A DNA stretch of 64,000 nt from Posidoniimonas polymericola (GTDB taxonomy: Bacteria > Planctomycetota > Planctomycetia > Pirellulales > Lacipirellulaceae). The translations under genes and the position numbers were made by a program. The DNA lies in the NCBI RefSeq assembly GCF_007859935.1, contig NZ_SJPO01000004.1, forward strand, positions 248,001 through 312,000. The letters are read 5' to 3'. Under the pieces are notes generated by a model that was not told the DNA's origin, searched no databases, and worked only from the letters and a program-made list of their open reading frames with translations. Below, in pieces: positions 9,758 to 19,930 of this stretch; within the stretch, counting starts at the first letter, position 1; each line of letters starts with the position of its first letter.

Positions 9758-9779
9758 GCGGGCTCTAGTAAGAGCCCGC
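9758..9779. repeat. 9-bp hairpin with AGTA loop
   Basis: GCGGGCTCT (9758-9766) and AGAGCCCGC (9771-9779) form a perfect stem-loop in the divergent region before the 94-aa gene. There is no T-tract, so it may be a small leader or protein-binding hairpin. Confidence 0.4.
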
Positions 9780-9829
9780 TGATCGACTTCTAATCAGGAG
9801 AGCCCCGCCCCAACAGTACAGGAGTCGCC

Positions 9830-10114
9830 ATGACACTCTCCCACGACTACGACGGTGAGCTTGATTGGCTGTCGCTCGAGAAAGCGCCAGGGCCCGCGCT
9901 TAGCCACGCAGAGTGCGTTGCGCTACGCATGTGGCTTAGGCAGGTCGCGGGCCGACTCGCGGCGCTGCACGGAGACGACCCGGACGTGCTCGCCTCCCAG
10001 ACGCAGACCGTGGTCTGCTTGCTCGACGAGTACGCCATGTACCTCAAGAGCTACCTGCGGATCGAGGGGCACGACATCGAACTCAAGCGGGCCGCGGACG
10101 CGCGGCCCGGCTAG
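9830..10114 (+). CDS. hypothetical protein (94 aa, helical)
   Basis: A small soluble, mostly helical protein rich in Leu, Ala, Arg and acidic residues, with no recognised domain. Coding is supported by an ACAGGAG Shine-Dalgarno sequence 5-6 nt before ATG 9830 and by high third-position GC like its neighbours. No signal peptide or membrane segment is seen. The nearest genes are divergent (YetF-like) and a downstream DUF1080 gene 62 nt away. I do not recognise its family. Confidence 0.6.
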   Translation: MTLSHDYDGELDWLSLEKAPGPALSHAECVALRMWLRQVAGRLAALHGDDPDVLASQTQTVVCLLDEYAMYLKSYLRIEGHDIELKRAADARPG

Positions 10115-10176
10115 CGGTCAACGATGGCAGGTCCTCACTGATTCTGGATCGCCGAGGTTGCTATCGGGGAGAAAAG

Positions 10177-11022
10177 TTGCATCCGCCTGCCCGATGCGGC
10201 ACAATGCGGGCTTCCAATCTCTTGGCGCCGTCCTGGCCGTCGTCGCCCCCGCCTACCAAAACTACGACTGCCGTGCCTTCCCCCCTGCAATGCGCCACCG
10301 CGCTGGCTGCGCTGTCGGTATTCGTTCAGCTCGCCCCGGCCGCCGAGCCAACGGCCTCCCCCGCTCCAAACGGATTCCGCGAGCTGTTCAACGGCCAGAG
10401 CCTCGACGGGTGGGAGGGCGCGCCCGGCTGGTGGGAAGTCCGCGACGGCGTGCTGACCGCCGAGAGCACGCCCGAGCACCCGTGCGAGCGTTCGCACTAC
10501 CTCTATTGGACCGGCGGCGAGCCCGCCAACTTCGAGCTGCGGATGGTGTACCGCCTGACCGGCGCCGCCAACTCCGGCGTGCAGTTCCGTAGCCGGCGTC
10601 GCCCCGACTTCGACACCTGGGGCTACCAGGCCGACGCCGACTCGGCCAACGAGTACACCGGCTGCCTGTACCAGCACGAGCGTGGCCTGGTGGCGCTGCG
10701 TGGCCAGCGGGTCACGATCGACGCCGACGGCGCCAAGAGCATCGAGACCTTCGCCGACGCCGAAGAGCTGCTCGCCGCCGTCCACGACAACGACTGGAAC
10801 GAGTACCGCGTGGTCGCCGACGGCCCGCACATCACGCTCTGGATCAACGGCCGGAAGATGTGCGAGGCAACCGACCACCAACCGCGGTTCGCCCTGCCGA
10901 GCGGCGTCATCGCCCTGCAGATGCACCAGGGCCCGCCGATGAAGGCGGAGTTCAAGAGCATCCGCCTGCGTGAGTTCACTCGCAACGACCAGACCAACCC
11001 AACCACCAAATCAGGGGAGTAA
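10177..11022 (+). CDS. DUF1080 family (3-keto-disaccharide hydrolase-like) secreted protein
   Basis: Contains a concanavalin-like DUF1080 domain: FRELFNGQSLDGWEG at its start, WWEVRDGVLTAES, FELRMVYRL...NSGVQFRS and NEYRVVADGPHITLWINGRK. Several family members hydrolyse 3-keto sugars made by Gfo/Idh oxidoreductases. A hydrophobic export signal (ALAALSVFVQLAPAAE) precedes the domain. The start is unsure: TTG 10177 has GGGGAG at the right spacing, ATG 10204 follows in frame, and GTG 10273 gives the cleanest signal peptide. It lies 3 nt before the oxidoreductase, so the two form an operon and probably a pathway. Confidence 0.82.
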   Translation: MHPPARCGTMRASNLLAPSWPSSPPPTKTTTAVPSPLQCATALAALSVFVQLAPAAEPTASPAPNGFRELFNGQSLDGWEGAPGWWEVRDGVLTAESTPEHPCERSHYLYWTGGEPANFELRMVYRLTGAANSGVQFRSRRRPDFDTWGYQADADSANEYTGCLYQHERGLVALRGQRVTIDADGAKSIETFADAEELLAAVHDNDWNEYRVVADGPHITLWINGRKMCEATDHQPRFALPSGVIALQMHQGPPMKAEFKSIRLREFTRNDQTNPTTKSGE

Positions 11023-11025
11023 GGG

Positions 11026-12444
11026 ATGACCAAGCCCACCACCAGCCGCCGCGACATTCTTAAGCTCGGCGCCGCCGCAATCGCCGCCCCGACCGTGCTG
11101 CCCGCCTCGGTGCTGGGCCGCGACGGCGCGACCCCGCCGAGCGAGACCGTCCGCGTTGGACTCATCGGCTGCGGCGGGCGGGCCACGCTGGTCCGCGAGG
11201 GCGCGGACGTCCCCGGCTTTCAGGTCGTGGCCGTGGCCGACTGCCTCAAGGAGCGGGCGGTCAATTTCTCCAACCAGCACTCAGGCGGAAAGTGGCCCGC
11301 CTACGAGGACTTCCGCCAGATGATCGACGCCGAGCAGCTCGACGGCGTCATGGTCGAGACCACCACCCACGCCCGCGCGTGGATCGCCATCCACGCCATG
11401 CAGATGGGCATGGACGCGTACATCGAGAAGCCGATGGCGTTGACGATCTCCGAGGGCCGCGCGATGGTCGACGCCGCCCGCGCCCTCCAGCGCGTCACCC
11501 AGGTCGGCACGCAGCAGCGGAGCATGCCGATCAACAACTGGGCGAGCGACCTCGTGAAGAACGGGGCGATCGGCAAGATCAAGGCGGTCCTGGCGCCCAA
11601 CTTCATCGGCCCGTTCGAGTGGCAGGGCGCCTCGACCGTCGAGCCCGGCGACAAGGTCGACCCGTGGTGGGACGTCTGGACCAACCAGGCGGAGCTGCGG
11701 CCATACGACCCGCAGCTGCACCTCGGCTGGGCCCGCTGGCGGGCGTACGACTCGGGCGGGCTGTGCTTCGGCGTCAGCGGCTGGGGCGCGCACTCCTACG
11801 ATCAGATCCTCCGCGCGATCGGCGCCGACGAGACCGGACCGGTCGAGGTGCTGCTGGAGGAGGAGGTCGCCGTCCGCGACTCGGGCCGCTTCGCCCCGCA
11901 GGAGACCGTCGGCGGAGTCGCGCTCGGCGCCACCGGCGACCACTTAACTGGCGACCTGGACACCGGCGCCGACTACTACTCGATGGCCAAGCTGGCCGGC
12001 CCCCGTGGCAAGGTGCGATTGACCATGGCCAACGGGACCGAGCTGCGGATGCACCTCGACGGCGACCGCGGCCCCGGCCTAGGCGCGATCTTTGTCGGCG
12101 AGCACGGCAAGATCGAGATCAACCGCAACAAGGTCGCCAGCAACCCCAAGGAGCTGGTCCGCGGCTCCAACAACCCGGGCCCCAACACCCGGCCGGAGAC
12201 CTCCTACCACATCGAGAACTGGGTCAACTGCATCAAGACCCGCGAGCGGTGCAACGCCGACATCGAGTACGGCCAGCGGGCCAACTCGCTGTGCGAGCTG
12301 GTCAACATCGCCCGCCACGTCGGCCTGGTCGGCGTGCCGCTCAAGTGGGACCCGGCCGCCGAGCGGTTCACCAACAGCGACGAGGCCAACGCGATGCTCT
12401 CCCGCCCGCGCCGTGCGGGGTGGGAGCTGCCGGAGGTCGGCTGA
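11026..12444 (+). CDS. twin-arginine Gfo/Idh/MocA family oxidoreductase
   Basis: An NAD(P)-dependent sugar or cyclitol oxidoreductase of 472 aa. It opens with a twin-arginine export signal (SRRDILKLGAAAIAA), then the Rossmann dinucleotide motif VGLIGCGGRAT (about residues 42-52) and the family EKP motif (YIEKPMALT). The C-terminal half has the GFO_IDH_MocA alpha/beta domain. Start ATG 11026 has AGGGGAGTAAGGG immediately upstream, a strong ribosome site. Export with bound cofactor by Tat suggests oxidation of sugars outside the cytoplasm, fitting the secreted DUF1080 partner 3 nt upstream. The exact substrate is unknown. Confidence 0.92.
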   Translation: MTKPTTSRRDILKLGAAAIAAPTVLPASVLGRDGATPPSETVRVGLIGCGGRATLVREGADVPGFQVVAVADCLKERAVNFSNQHSGGKWPAYEDFRQMIDAEQLDGVMVETTTHARAWIAIHAMQMGMDAYIEKPMALTISEGRAMVDAARALQRVTQVGTQQRSMPINNWASDLVKNGAIGKIKAVLAPNFIGPFEWQGASTVEPGDKVDPWWDVWTNQAELRPYDPQLHLGWARWRAYDSGGLCFGVSGWGAHSYDQILRAIGADETGPVEVLLEEEVAVRDSGRFAPQETVGGVALGATGDHLTGDLDTGADYYSMAKLAGPRGKVRLTMANGTELRMHLDGDRGPGLGAIFVGEHGKIEINRNKVASNPKELVRGSNNPGPNTRPETSYHIENWVNCIKTRERCNADIEYGQRANSLCELVNIARHVGLVGVPLKWDPAAERFTNSDEANAMLSRPRRAGWELPEVG

Positions 12445-12470
12445 CCCCAAACCCTACGGAGGGTCGCGGC

Positions 12471-12878
12471 ATGCCCAGATCGCTGGACATCAATCCCTAC
12501 CAGAGCCCAAGGACGCAATCGGACTTCCGACCCTCGTGGCTCGGCAGGCTGCGCATGCCGCCGTGGGACAAGTCGGCGCCGAGGCCCGCAGGCAATGAGC
12601 CGGTGCTTGTGTTGTCGGCAGTGCCAATCCTGTTTGCTGGCTACGTGACCGCCCTGATGATCAGCAACTGCCTGCGGCTGGCCGGGTTGCTCGACCCCGC
12701 GCACCCGTGGTGCGTGTGGGCGTCGCGGCTGGTGTACCCGCTGACCTCGCTCGAGCGGGCGTTGAGCGACCCGGGGCTGATGTACGCCAACCTGCTTGCG
12801 GGGGCGGTGGTGTGGAGCGTGGCTTGGCTGGTCGCGTTGCTGACGGTCGCGTTTCTCTGGCAACCGCGGGTGACCTAA
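12471..12878 (+). CDS. small NPYQSP-motif membrane protein
   Basis: A 135-aa protein with the N-terminal NPYQSP motif, seen in many short planctomycete membrane proteins of unknown role. Two hydrophobic spans are visible (VLVLSAVPILFAGYVTALM and AVVWSVAWLVALLTVAFLW). ATG 12471 is preceded by CGGAGGG, a good ribosome site; the longer open frame reaching back to 11292 is a shadow of the oxidoreductase. It follows that gene by 26 nt and may be co-transcribed. It converges with the GH92 gene. Confidence 0.75.
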   Translation: MPRSLDINPYQSPRTQSDFRPSWLGRLRMPPWDKSAPRPAGNEPVLVLSAVPILFAGYVTALMISNCLRLAGLLDPAHPWCVWASRLVYPLTSLERALSDPGLMYANLLAGAVVWSVAWLVALLTVAFLWQPRVT

Positions 12879-12915
12879 CGCGTTTTCGCGGACTCAAGGC
12901 GTCCGTCGCACGCGG

Positions 12916-15213
12916 CTACCGCGTGCCCCAGGCCTCATTCGGCTCGGGGCCAAGCTCCAGCTCGAGAGTCGCGCCGCTCATGATCTCGGGGTAGTCGATC
13001 CAGCAGCGGCCAAGGGGCTTGCCGTCGAGCTTGGCGGACTGGATGTACAGGTTCTCGGGCGACTGGTTGTGGGCGGTGACGGTGAAGAACTTGTCGTCGC
13101 CGACCCGCAGGCGCGCCTCGCCCCACGCGGGGCTGGTGACCTCGTAGCGGGTCGTGCCGGGCGTGATAGGGTGCATGCCGCACGAGGCCAGCACGTACCA
13201 CGCCGACATCTGCCCGACGTCCTCGTTGCCCACCAGGCCCTCGACCGAGTTGTGGTACGCCTGGTCGCAGATGGTGCGGGTCCACCGCTGGGTGAGCCAC
13301 GGCTTGCCGAGCACGTTGAACAGGAACGGCACGTGGTGCACCGGCTCATTGGCGTGGTTGTAGTAGTCGTTCCAGCGGAAGTCGGACGGCGTGTTGTCGA
13401 AGAAGCTCTCGAGGTCCGCCAGCGCCGCCGCACGTCCGCCCAACAGCCCAACCAGGCCGTCGAGGTCGTGCGGCACGAACCAGCCCTGCTGGTACGGGTT
13501 GCTCTCGACCGAGCCGTAGTCCTGCTGCAGGCGGCCCTTGGCGGGCCAGGGCTGGAAGTCGCCGTTTCCGCCGCGGGGGCGGAACCAGCCGACCCGCGGG
13601 TCGAACAGGTTGCGGTAGCTCTGGGCCCGCTCGGCGTAGAGCCGTGCGTCGGCGTCGTGGCCGAGGGCGTCGGCCAACTGCGACAGGCACCACTCGGTGT
13701 ACGCGAACTCAAGCGTGTGCGAGATGCCGCCCGCGTGGCCGCGCTGGCCGTTGCCGTCCCGCTCGACCGAGTCGCGGCACAGCTCGTACGCCCGCTCGAG
13801 GTCAAAATCACGCAGCCCCTTGGCGTAGGCGTCGGCGATCACAACCACCGCCGGGTTGCCGAGCATGCAGCCGCTGTAGGCGTTGAGCATCTCCCACCGC
13901 TCGAGGTAGTCGCGGCCGGTGTCGTCGGCGAGTTCGATCAGCGAGTTGATCGTGTCGGTCACGACCGAGGGGTTGATGATGCTCTGCAGCGGGAACTGGC
14001 TGCGGAACACGTCCCAGCCGCTGAAGATCGTCCGTTTGGTGAAGCCGTGGGCCGTGTGACGCTTACCGTCGCCGCCCGGGTAGCCGCCGTCGACGTCGAC
14101 GATCGCGCGGGGGTCGATCATCGTGTGGTACAGCGCGGTGTAGAAGATCGTCCGCTGGTCGTCCGAGCCGCCGGCAATCGCGACCCGCGAGAGCGCATCG
14201 TTCCACAGCCCACGCGCGGCCTGCCGCTGCTGGTCGAAATCCCAGCCGGGGATCTCCGCCGCCAGGTTCGCCCGGGCGCCGTCGACACTCGCGTAGGAGA
14301 TGCCGACCTTGACCAGCACCTGCTCGCCCTCGTCGGTAGCGAACTCCGTGAAGAAGCCGAGGTGGTCCCCCTCGATCGCTTCGGGCTTGTCGAGGATCTC
14401 GGCGGCGGCGATCAGCTTGTCGTACGCGGCGCTCTCGATCGCCTCGCGTCTGCGTGACTGCCCGGCCGGGATCGTGGCTTTCCAGACGCCGAAGTTGGCG
14501 AGCGGCTTGCTGAACTCGGCGCGGTAGTACACCGTGTAGTCGGCGTGGCCGTCGCCGTTGCCCCAGCCGCCGCCGTCGGGTGTGCAGCGAATGGCGCCCT
14601 CGATGGCGTTGTCGCCGACCACGCGGACCGACTGGTGGGTCGACGTGCCGCCGGTGCGGTGGGCGAGGTCGATCTGCACGCGGGACTGCTGGTGCTCGGG
14701 GTAGGTGAGCCGCAGCATGCCGGCCCGCGGCGCGGCGGTCGCCTCGACCCTCACGTCGTAGTCGGTCAGGGTCGCGGCGTAGTAGCCCGCCTCGGCGACC
14801 TCGCTCTGTTTGTCGTAGCGGGAGCGGTACCCGCGGGCGACCTCCCCATGGCGGCCGGCAACCACTTGCAGCTCGCCGGTGGTTGGCGTGACCAGGAAGT
14901 TGCCGAGGTCGCCGTACCAGCCGATGCCGCTCATCTGGGTGAACGCAAAGCCCTCGATGTGCTCCATCTCGTAGCTGTAGCCCGGTCCGTTGTCGCCGCC
15001 GGTGATCGTGTTCGGGTTCACCTGCACCATCCCGAACGGCGTGGTCGCCCCGGGGAAGGTCTTGCCGAGCCCGTGCAGCACGCCCGCCTTGGCGGTGCTG
15101 GTGCTGGCCCCGATGAACGGGTTCACATAGTCGGCCGGCTCGAACCCGCTGGAGACGGAGAGGAGAGCGACACACGGCAGCAGAGCGGCCAACACAGGAA
15201 ATCGAAGTGACAT
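12916..15213 (-). CDS. GH92 family alpha-mannosidase, exported
   Basis: A 765-aa glycoside hydrolase of family 92, which removes mannose from alpha-mannan or N-glycan type chains by a calcium-dependent inverting mechanism. It starts with a signal peptide (LAALLPCVALLSVSSG). The core begins YVNPFIGAS and carries PGATTPFGMVQVNPNT, GYSYEMEHIEGFAFTQMSG, TKRTIFSGWDVFRSQFPL and the catalytic GNEDVGQMSAWYV segment. ATG 15213 is chosen; the frame to 15714 enters the divergent promoter. A second, distinct GH92 gene lies at 32866. Confidence 0.93.
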   Translation of the reverse strand: MSLRFPVLAALLPCVALLSVSSGFEPADYVNPFIGASTSTAKAGVLHGLGKTFPGATTPFGMVQVNPNTITGGDNGPGYSYEMEHIEGFAFTQMSGIGWYGDLGNFLVTPTTGELQVVAGRHGEVARGYRSRYDKQSEVAEAGYYAATLTDYDVRVEATAAPRAGMLRLTYPEHQQSRVQIDLAHRTGGTSTHQSVRVVGDNAIEGAIRCTPDGGGWGNGDGHADYTVYYRAEFSKPLANFGVWKATIPAGQSRRREAIESAAYDKLIAAAEILDKPEAIEGDHLGFFTEFATDEGEQVLVKVGISYASVDGARANLAAEIPGWDFDQQRQAARGLWNDALSRVAIAGGSDDQRTIFYTALYHTMIDPRAIVDVDGGYPGGDGKRHTAHGFTKRTIFSGWDVFRSQFPLQSIINPSVVTDTINSLIELADDTGRDYLERWEMLNAYSGCMLGNPAVVVIADAYAKGLRDFDLERAYELCRDSVERDGNGQRGHAGGISHTLEFAYTEWCLSQLADALGHDADARLYAERAQSYRNLFDPRVGWFRPRGGNGDFQPWPAKGRLQQDYGSVESNPYQQGWFVPHDLDGLVGLLGGRAAALADLESFFDNTPSDFRWNDYYNHANEPVHHVPFLFNVLGKPWLTQRWTRTICDQAYHNSVEGLVGNEDVGQMSAWYVLASCGMHPITPGTTRYEVTSPAWGEARLRVGDDKFFTVTAHNQSPENLYIQSAKLDGKPLGRCWIDYPEIMSGATLELELGPEPNEAWGTR

Positions 15214-15447
15214 GAGGGGCACAACGCATGGAAGAGCGGGGGGACGTAGCAACAGGCCGCGGCACACGGCGTGCAGCGGCCCACCTAGAATACCACTACG
15301 GGCGTTGCTGGTTACAACCCACTGGCCCGCGGTAACTCGCGGAATCGCCCGGCAATACGGCAAATCGGCTGCGTTTCGTGCAGTTGTCTGACTCCTCCGG
15401 AACGCTACTGTGTAGGTACCCTCCGCCCCCATAGAGAGAGCTATGCC

Positions 15448-15651
15448 ATGACCCTGCCCGACCGCGATCACCAGGCGCCGTCGAAGATCCACACCGAGCC
15501 GGTCAAACAAGAACACGTCAGCCACTGGGACCGTGACTACCTGTCGACCGAGGAGCTCGAGGCCCGCTACAACACTCCCGGTCAGGCCCCGACTCAGGCC
15601 GACGCCGAGCCGCCGGCGGACGACCACGACCAGCGAGACGCCGGAGCCTGA
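15448..15651 (+). CDS. small hydrophilic protein coupled to SpoIIE phosphatase
   Basis: A 67-aa charged protein rich in Asp, Glu, Pro and His with no recognised domain. Coding is supported by a purine-rich AGAGAGAG site upstream of ATG 15448 and by the tight junction with the next gene: its TGA (15649-15651) is one base from the next ATG (15653). That layout suggests translational coupling and possibly a partner or substrate of the phosphatase, but no anti-sigma-antagonist (STAS) pattern is visible. Confidence 0.55.
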   Translation: MTLPDRDHQAPSKIHTEPVKQEHVSHWDRDYLSTEELEARYNTPGQAPTQADAEPPADDHDQRDAGA

Positions 15652-15652
15652 C

Positions 15653-16513
15653 ATGACGACCGCAGCAGCCTGCCACGACCGCATGCAGTGCATGGAGGTC
15701 TGGGGCGGCAACACCTCGACCTCGCGATCGGTCTCGACGCCGGGGCTCGAGGTGCGGGTGCACAGCCGGCCGCACGCCGACGCCAGCGGCGGCGGAGATG
15801 TGCACTATCTTTCTTCCTGCGCGTCGGGCCGAATTACCCGCCTGCTGCTGGCCGACGTGAGCGGCCACGGCGAGGGCGTGTCGCGGCTGGCGGTCTCGCT
15901 CCGCGATTTGATGAGGGAGAACGTCAATCTGATCGACCACACCCGCTTCGTCCGCGAGATGAACCGGCAGTTCTCTGAATCGCTCAAGACCGATCGTTTC
16001 GCGACCGCGATTGTCTGCTCGTACTTCTCGCCGAAGCAGTCGCTGCAGATCTGCAACGCCGGCCACCCTGCCCCGCTGCTCTACCGCGCTGGCGAGGGCG
16101 ATTGGACTTACCCCGCCCCGCCCGCCGACACCGACGAGTCGAGCGAGCCGGCCGACTTCCCGCTGGGCGTCCTGCCTGCGGCCGAATACACGCGGCTCGA
16201 GACGCGGCTCACCACCGGCGACATGCTGCTCTGCTTCAGCGACGCCTTCACCGAGTCGGTCGACGCCGCGGGCCGGCAACTCGGCTCGGCCGGGCTGCTC
16301 GAGGTGATCCGCCAGATCGACGCCGCCACGCCCGAGGCGATCGTCTCGGAGCTGCGAGATCGCTTGAAGCACGCCGACGCGACGAATCTCGACCAAGACG
16401 ACGCCACCGTGATTCTCGTCCGGGCGGTCGACTCAACCACGACGCTGAGCGACAACCTCAAAGCCCCGCTGAGGCTGCTCCGCCCGGTCCGCGACCGGAC
16501 GACGCTGGCTTAG
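15653..16513 (+). CDS. SpoIIE/RsbU-type PP2C serine phosphatase
   Basis: A 286-aa stand-alone PP2C-like phosphatase of the SpoIIE/RsbU class. Metal-binding signatures are present: ASGGGD near residue 44, LLLADVSGHGEGVS near 65, ICNAGHPAPLLYR, LLCFSDAFTESVD and the terminal QDDATVILVRA. These enzymes dephosphorylate anti-anti-sigma (STAS) proteins in partner-switching pathways. No sensor domain is attached; the N-terminal 30 residues are Thr/Ser-rich. It is co-transcribed with the 67-aa gene one nucleotide upstream. Its regulatory target is not in this window. Confidence 0.9.
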   Translation: MTTAAACHDRMQCMEVWGGNTSTSRSVSTPGLEVRVHSRPHADASGGGDVHYLSSCASGRITRLLLADVSGHGEGVSRLAVSLRDLMRENVNLIDHTRFVREMNRQFSESLKTDRFATAIVCSYFSPKQSLQICNAGHPAPLLYRAGEGDWTYPAPPADTDESSEPADFPLGVLPAAEYTRLETRLTTGDMLLCFSDAFTESVDAAGRQLGSAGLLEVIRQIDAATPEAIVSELRDRLKHADATNLDQDDATVILVRAVDSTTTLSDNLKAPLRLLRPVRDRTTLA

Positions 16514-16536
16514 CGGCGATCGTCGCGACCATCATT

Positions 16537-16631
16537 AGCCGACGGATTACATCCGTCGGAGGAAGTGGAGAAGAGCTCCGCCCACAGGCTAGCGTACATC
16601 GGGGCCTCCGATGGATGTAATCCATCGGCTA
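16537..16631. repeat. paired-hairpin dispersed repeat (CCGACGGAT type)
   Basis: Two 9-bp perfect hairpins, CCGACGGAT-TAC-ATCCGTCGG (16539-16559) and CCGATGGAT-GTA-ATCCATCGG (16608-16628), are inverted copies of one another over about 25 nt with two differences. The two differences are compensatory inside each hairpin, so both stems stay perfect. The element lies between the phosphatase and a convergent small gene. Confidence 0.75.
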
Positions 16632-16666
16632 CTAAGGCAAGGTCGCAGAGCGTTCCCGGCTCCCAG

Positions 16667-16939
16667 TCACCCCGTCGGCAGCTCAATCGTGAACGACTCG
16701 GCTAGCTGATCGTGGGGCGATCCCCACGCGGCCTCACTGACGCTGCCAGATACTCTCAGCCGGGAAGCATCGTCAGGATCTCTGGTCACGCGAACCTCGA
16801 TCGCGTATTCAACGCCGTCGACGCCACGGGTCGTCTCTTCGAGGGACGTTTCCTCCAACCCCAGCAGTTCTACCGCGGGCATTGCCTTGAGTGAGCCCAG
16901 ACTGTTCGACAGCAACTCGTATGCGACCGGTCGATTCAT
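16667..16939 (-). CDS. hypothetical protein downstream of glnS (90 aa)
   Basis: A small soluble protein of 90 aa with beta-strand-rich C-terminal half (VEYAIEVRVTRDP, LRVSGSVSEA, SFTIELP) and no known domain. It begins 19 nt after the glnS stop on the same strand, so probably shares its transcript. No signal peptide is seen. Its family is not recognised. Confidence 0.6.
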   Translation of the reverse strand: MNRPVAYELLSNSLGSLKAMPAVELLGLEETSLEETTRGVDGVEYAIEVRVTRDPDDASRLRVSGSVSEAAWGSPHDQLAESFTIELPTG

Positions 16940-16958
16940 GGCACACCTGCCACCACAA

Positions 16959-18728
<1,770 letters not shown>

Positions 18729-19206
18729 AGTGGTGTTTCGTGTCCGTGATCGTCGCCTGAGTTGGCCGCTCAACGGGGCGTTAAGCTGGGCCAGATGGGT
18801 CGGGCCTACTGGCCCTGCTGGCAGACAACTTAGCAGATGCAAAGGTTCCCTAGCAGGCCGGTTGCGTCATTAGCAGACCCGTTGCGGGGCGATTCCGCGG
18901 GCGCTCTGTGACTTCAGGCGGGCCTGCGGCGCCCTGCTGCCCTGGGCAATGCGGGCCTGCGGAGACTCGGGGGTGGCCAATGCCAGCAACCTAGGCCTTG
19001 GGCAGTCAGATTGAAGCCTGGGTGGCCAGGCGTGAGCTATGCTTTTGGCGGGAGAATGGCCGGATTCCTGAGATACGCTCTAGATCCGCGTACTGGCCCG
19101 CGAGTTGCCCAATGGTCTTTATCGATTTGATTGCCAACCGCCGCGGAGCGATAATGCCCGGTGAGCGGTGATTTCCCGTCCCCCCACTCCAATCCTGCCT
19201 AGAACC
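18729..19206. other. 478-bp divergent intergenic region
   Basis: No gene is seen between divergent glnS and the 97-aa secreted protein gene. The stretch must hold both promoters. A short near-repeat (TAGCAGGCCGGTTGCG / TAGCAGACCCGTTGCG) occurs at 18851-18886; nothing else stands out. Confidence 0.5.
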
Positions 19207-19500
19207 ATGAAAAAGCTCGCCTTGGCGTCTGCCGTCGCGATGGCCCTGCTGCTGATGTCGCAGCAAGAGGCCGCCGCCCAGTACGTGACCTACTACTCGC
19301 CCGTCGTGGCCCCAGCGCCGACGGTCGTCTACCGCCCTGCGCCGGTCTACGCGGCGCCGGTGTACCCGGCTCCGGTGACCTATTCGGTCGCCCGGCCCGT
19401 GGTCGCCCCGGTGGCCGTGACGCGGACCCGCTGGCGCCCGTTCCTGGGCGGCACCGTGACCCGCACCCGCGTCGGCTACGCGCCGGTGTGGGGCTATTGA
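19207..19500 (+). CDS. small secreted Pro/Val/Tyr-rich protein
   Basis: A 97-aa exported protein with a clear signal peptide (MKKLALASAVAMALLLMSQQEAAA) and a mature part built of short PAP/PVY/VVAP repeats, ending in an Arg/Thr-rich segment (RTRWRPFLGGTVTRTRVGYAP). The composition suggests a structural envelope protein; similar low-complexity YRPAPVY proteins occur in planctomycetes. ATG 19207 is chosen because it starts the signal peptide; ATG 19168 would add a proline-rich leader. It is monocistronic with its own terminator at 19558. Confidence 0.75.
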   Translation: MKKLALASAVAMALLLMSQQEAAAQYVTYYSPVVAPAPTVVYRPAPVYAAPVYPAPVTYSVARPVVAPVAVTRTRWRPFLGGTVTRTRVGYAPVWGY

Positions 19501-19930
19501 GCCACCGACTGCGCCGCGTGTGCCACGCGAGACGCTTCCCACCGCTCTGATCAAGAAGCCGACCCGGACAGCGTCGTCCGGGGCGGCTTTTTTTGTGCGC
19601 GGCGCCAACCGCATCCTGTGCCGCCCGCGGCTTGCAGTCGGTGTGCAGTGGTTTGCAGCCGCGATGGTGCTCCGCGGTGAGTACAATACGTTCGGCCTGC
19701 AGAGCAAGACCCGCGGCTGGCTGCGGTTCGAATGGCGCGACTCCCTATATGCTTCCTAACCGCCCCCGAACCGCCCGCAGCGGCAGGTGTCCTGCTGGTG
19801 CGACACGCGGGCCAACGCCGGTCGACTCGGCGCGGCGTTTGCAATGATTGCGGCCGTTCCTACCCGGCCCGAGTATCCCAGGCTCGACGGCCGAAACCGT
19901 GCCTACCCAATAAGCACCGAGGCCCCAACC
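19501..19930. other. 430-bp intergenic region
   Basis: Apart from the terminator at 19558-19594, no supported gene or RNA is seen. The open frames here read into the NDH-2 gene but lack a credible start before GTG 19931. Confidence 0.4.
19558..19594 (+). terminator. strong intrinsic terminator
   Basis: A GC-rich 12-bp stem with one mismatch (GCCGACCCGGAC / GTCCGGGGCGGC, 6-nt loop) is followed directly by seven T residues at 19588-19594. It terminates the 97-aa secreted protein gene. Confidence 0.85.

Noticed and set aside
19661..19770. A GGTTCGAAT stretch near 19727 that looks like a tRNA T-loop
   Set aside because: The flanking bases do not form a T-stem, and no acceptor, D or anticodon arm can be drawn upstream.
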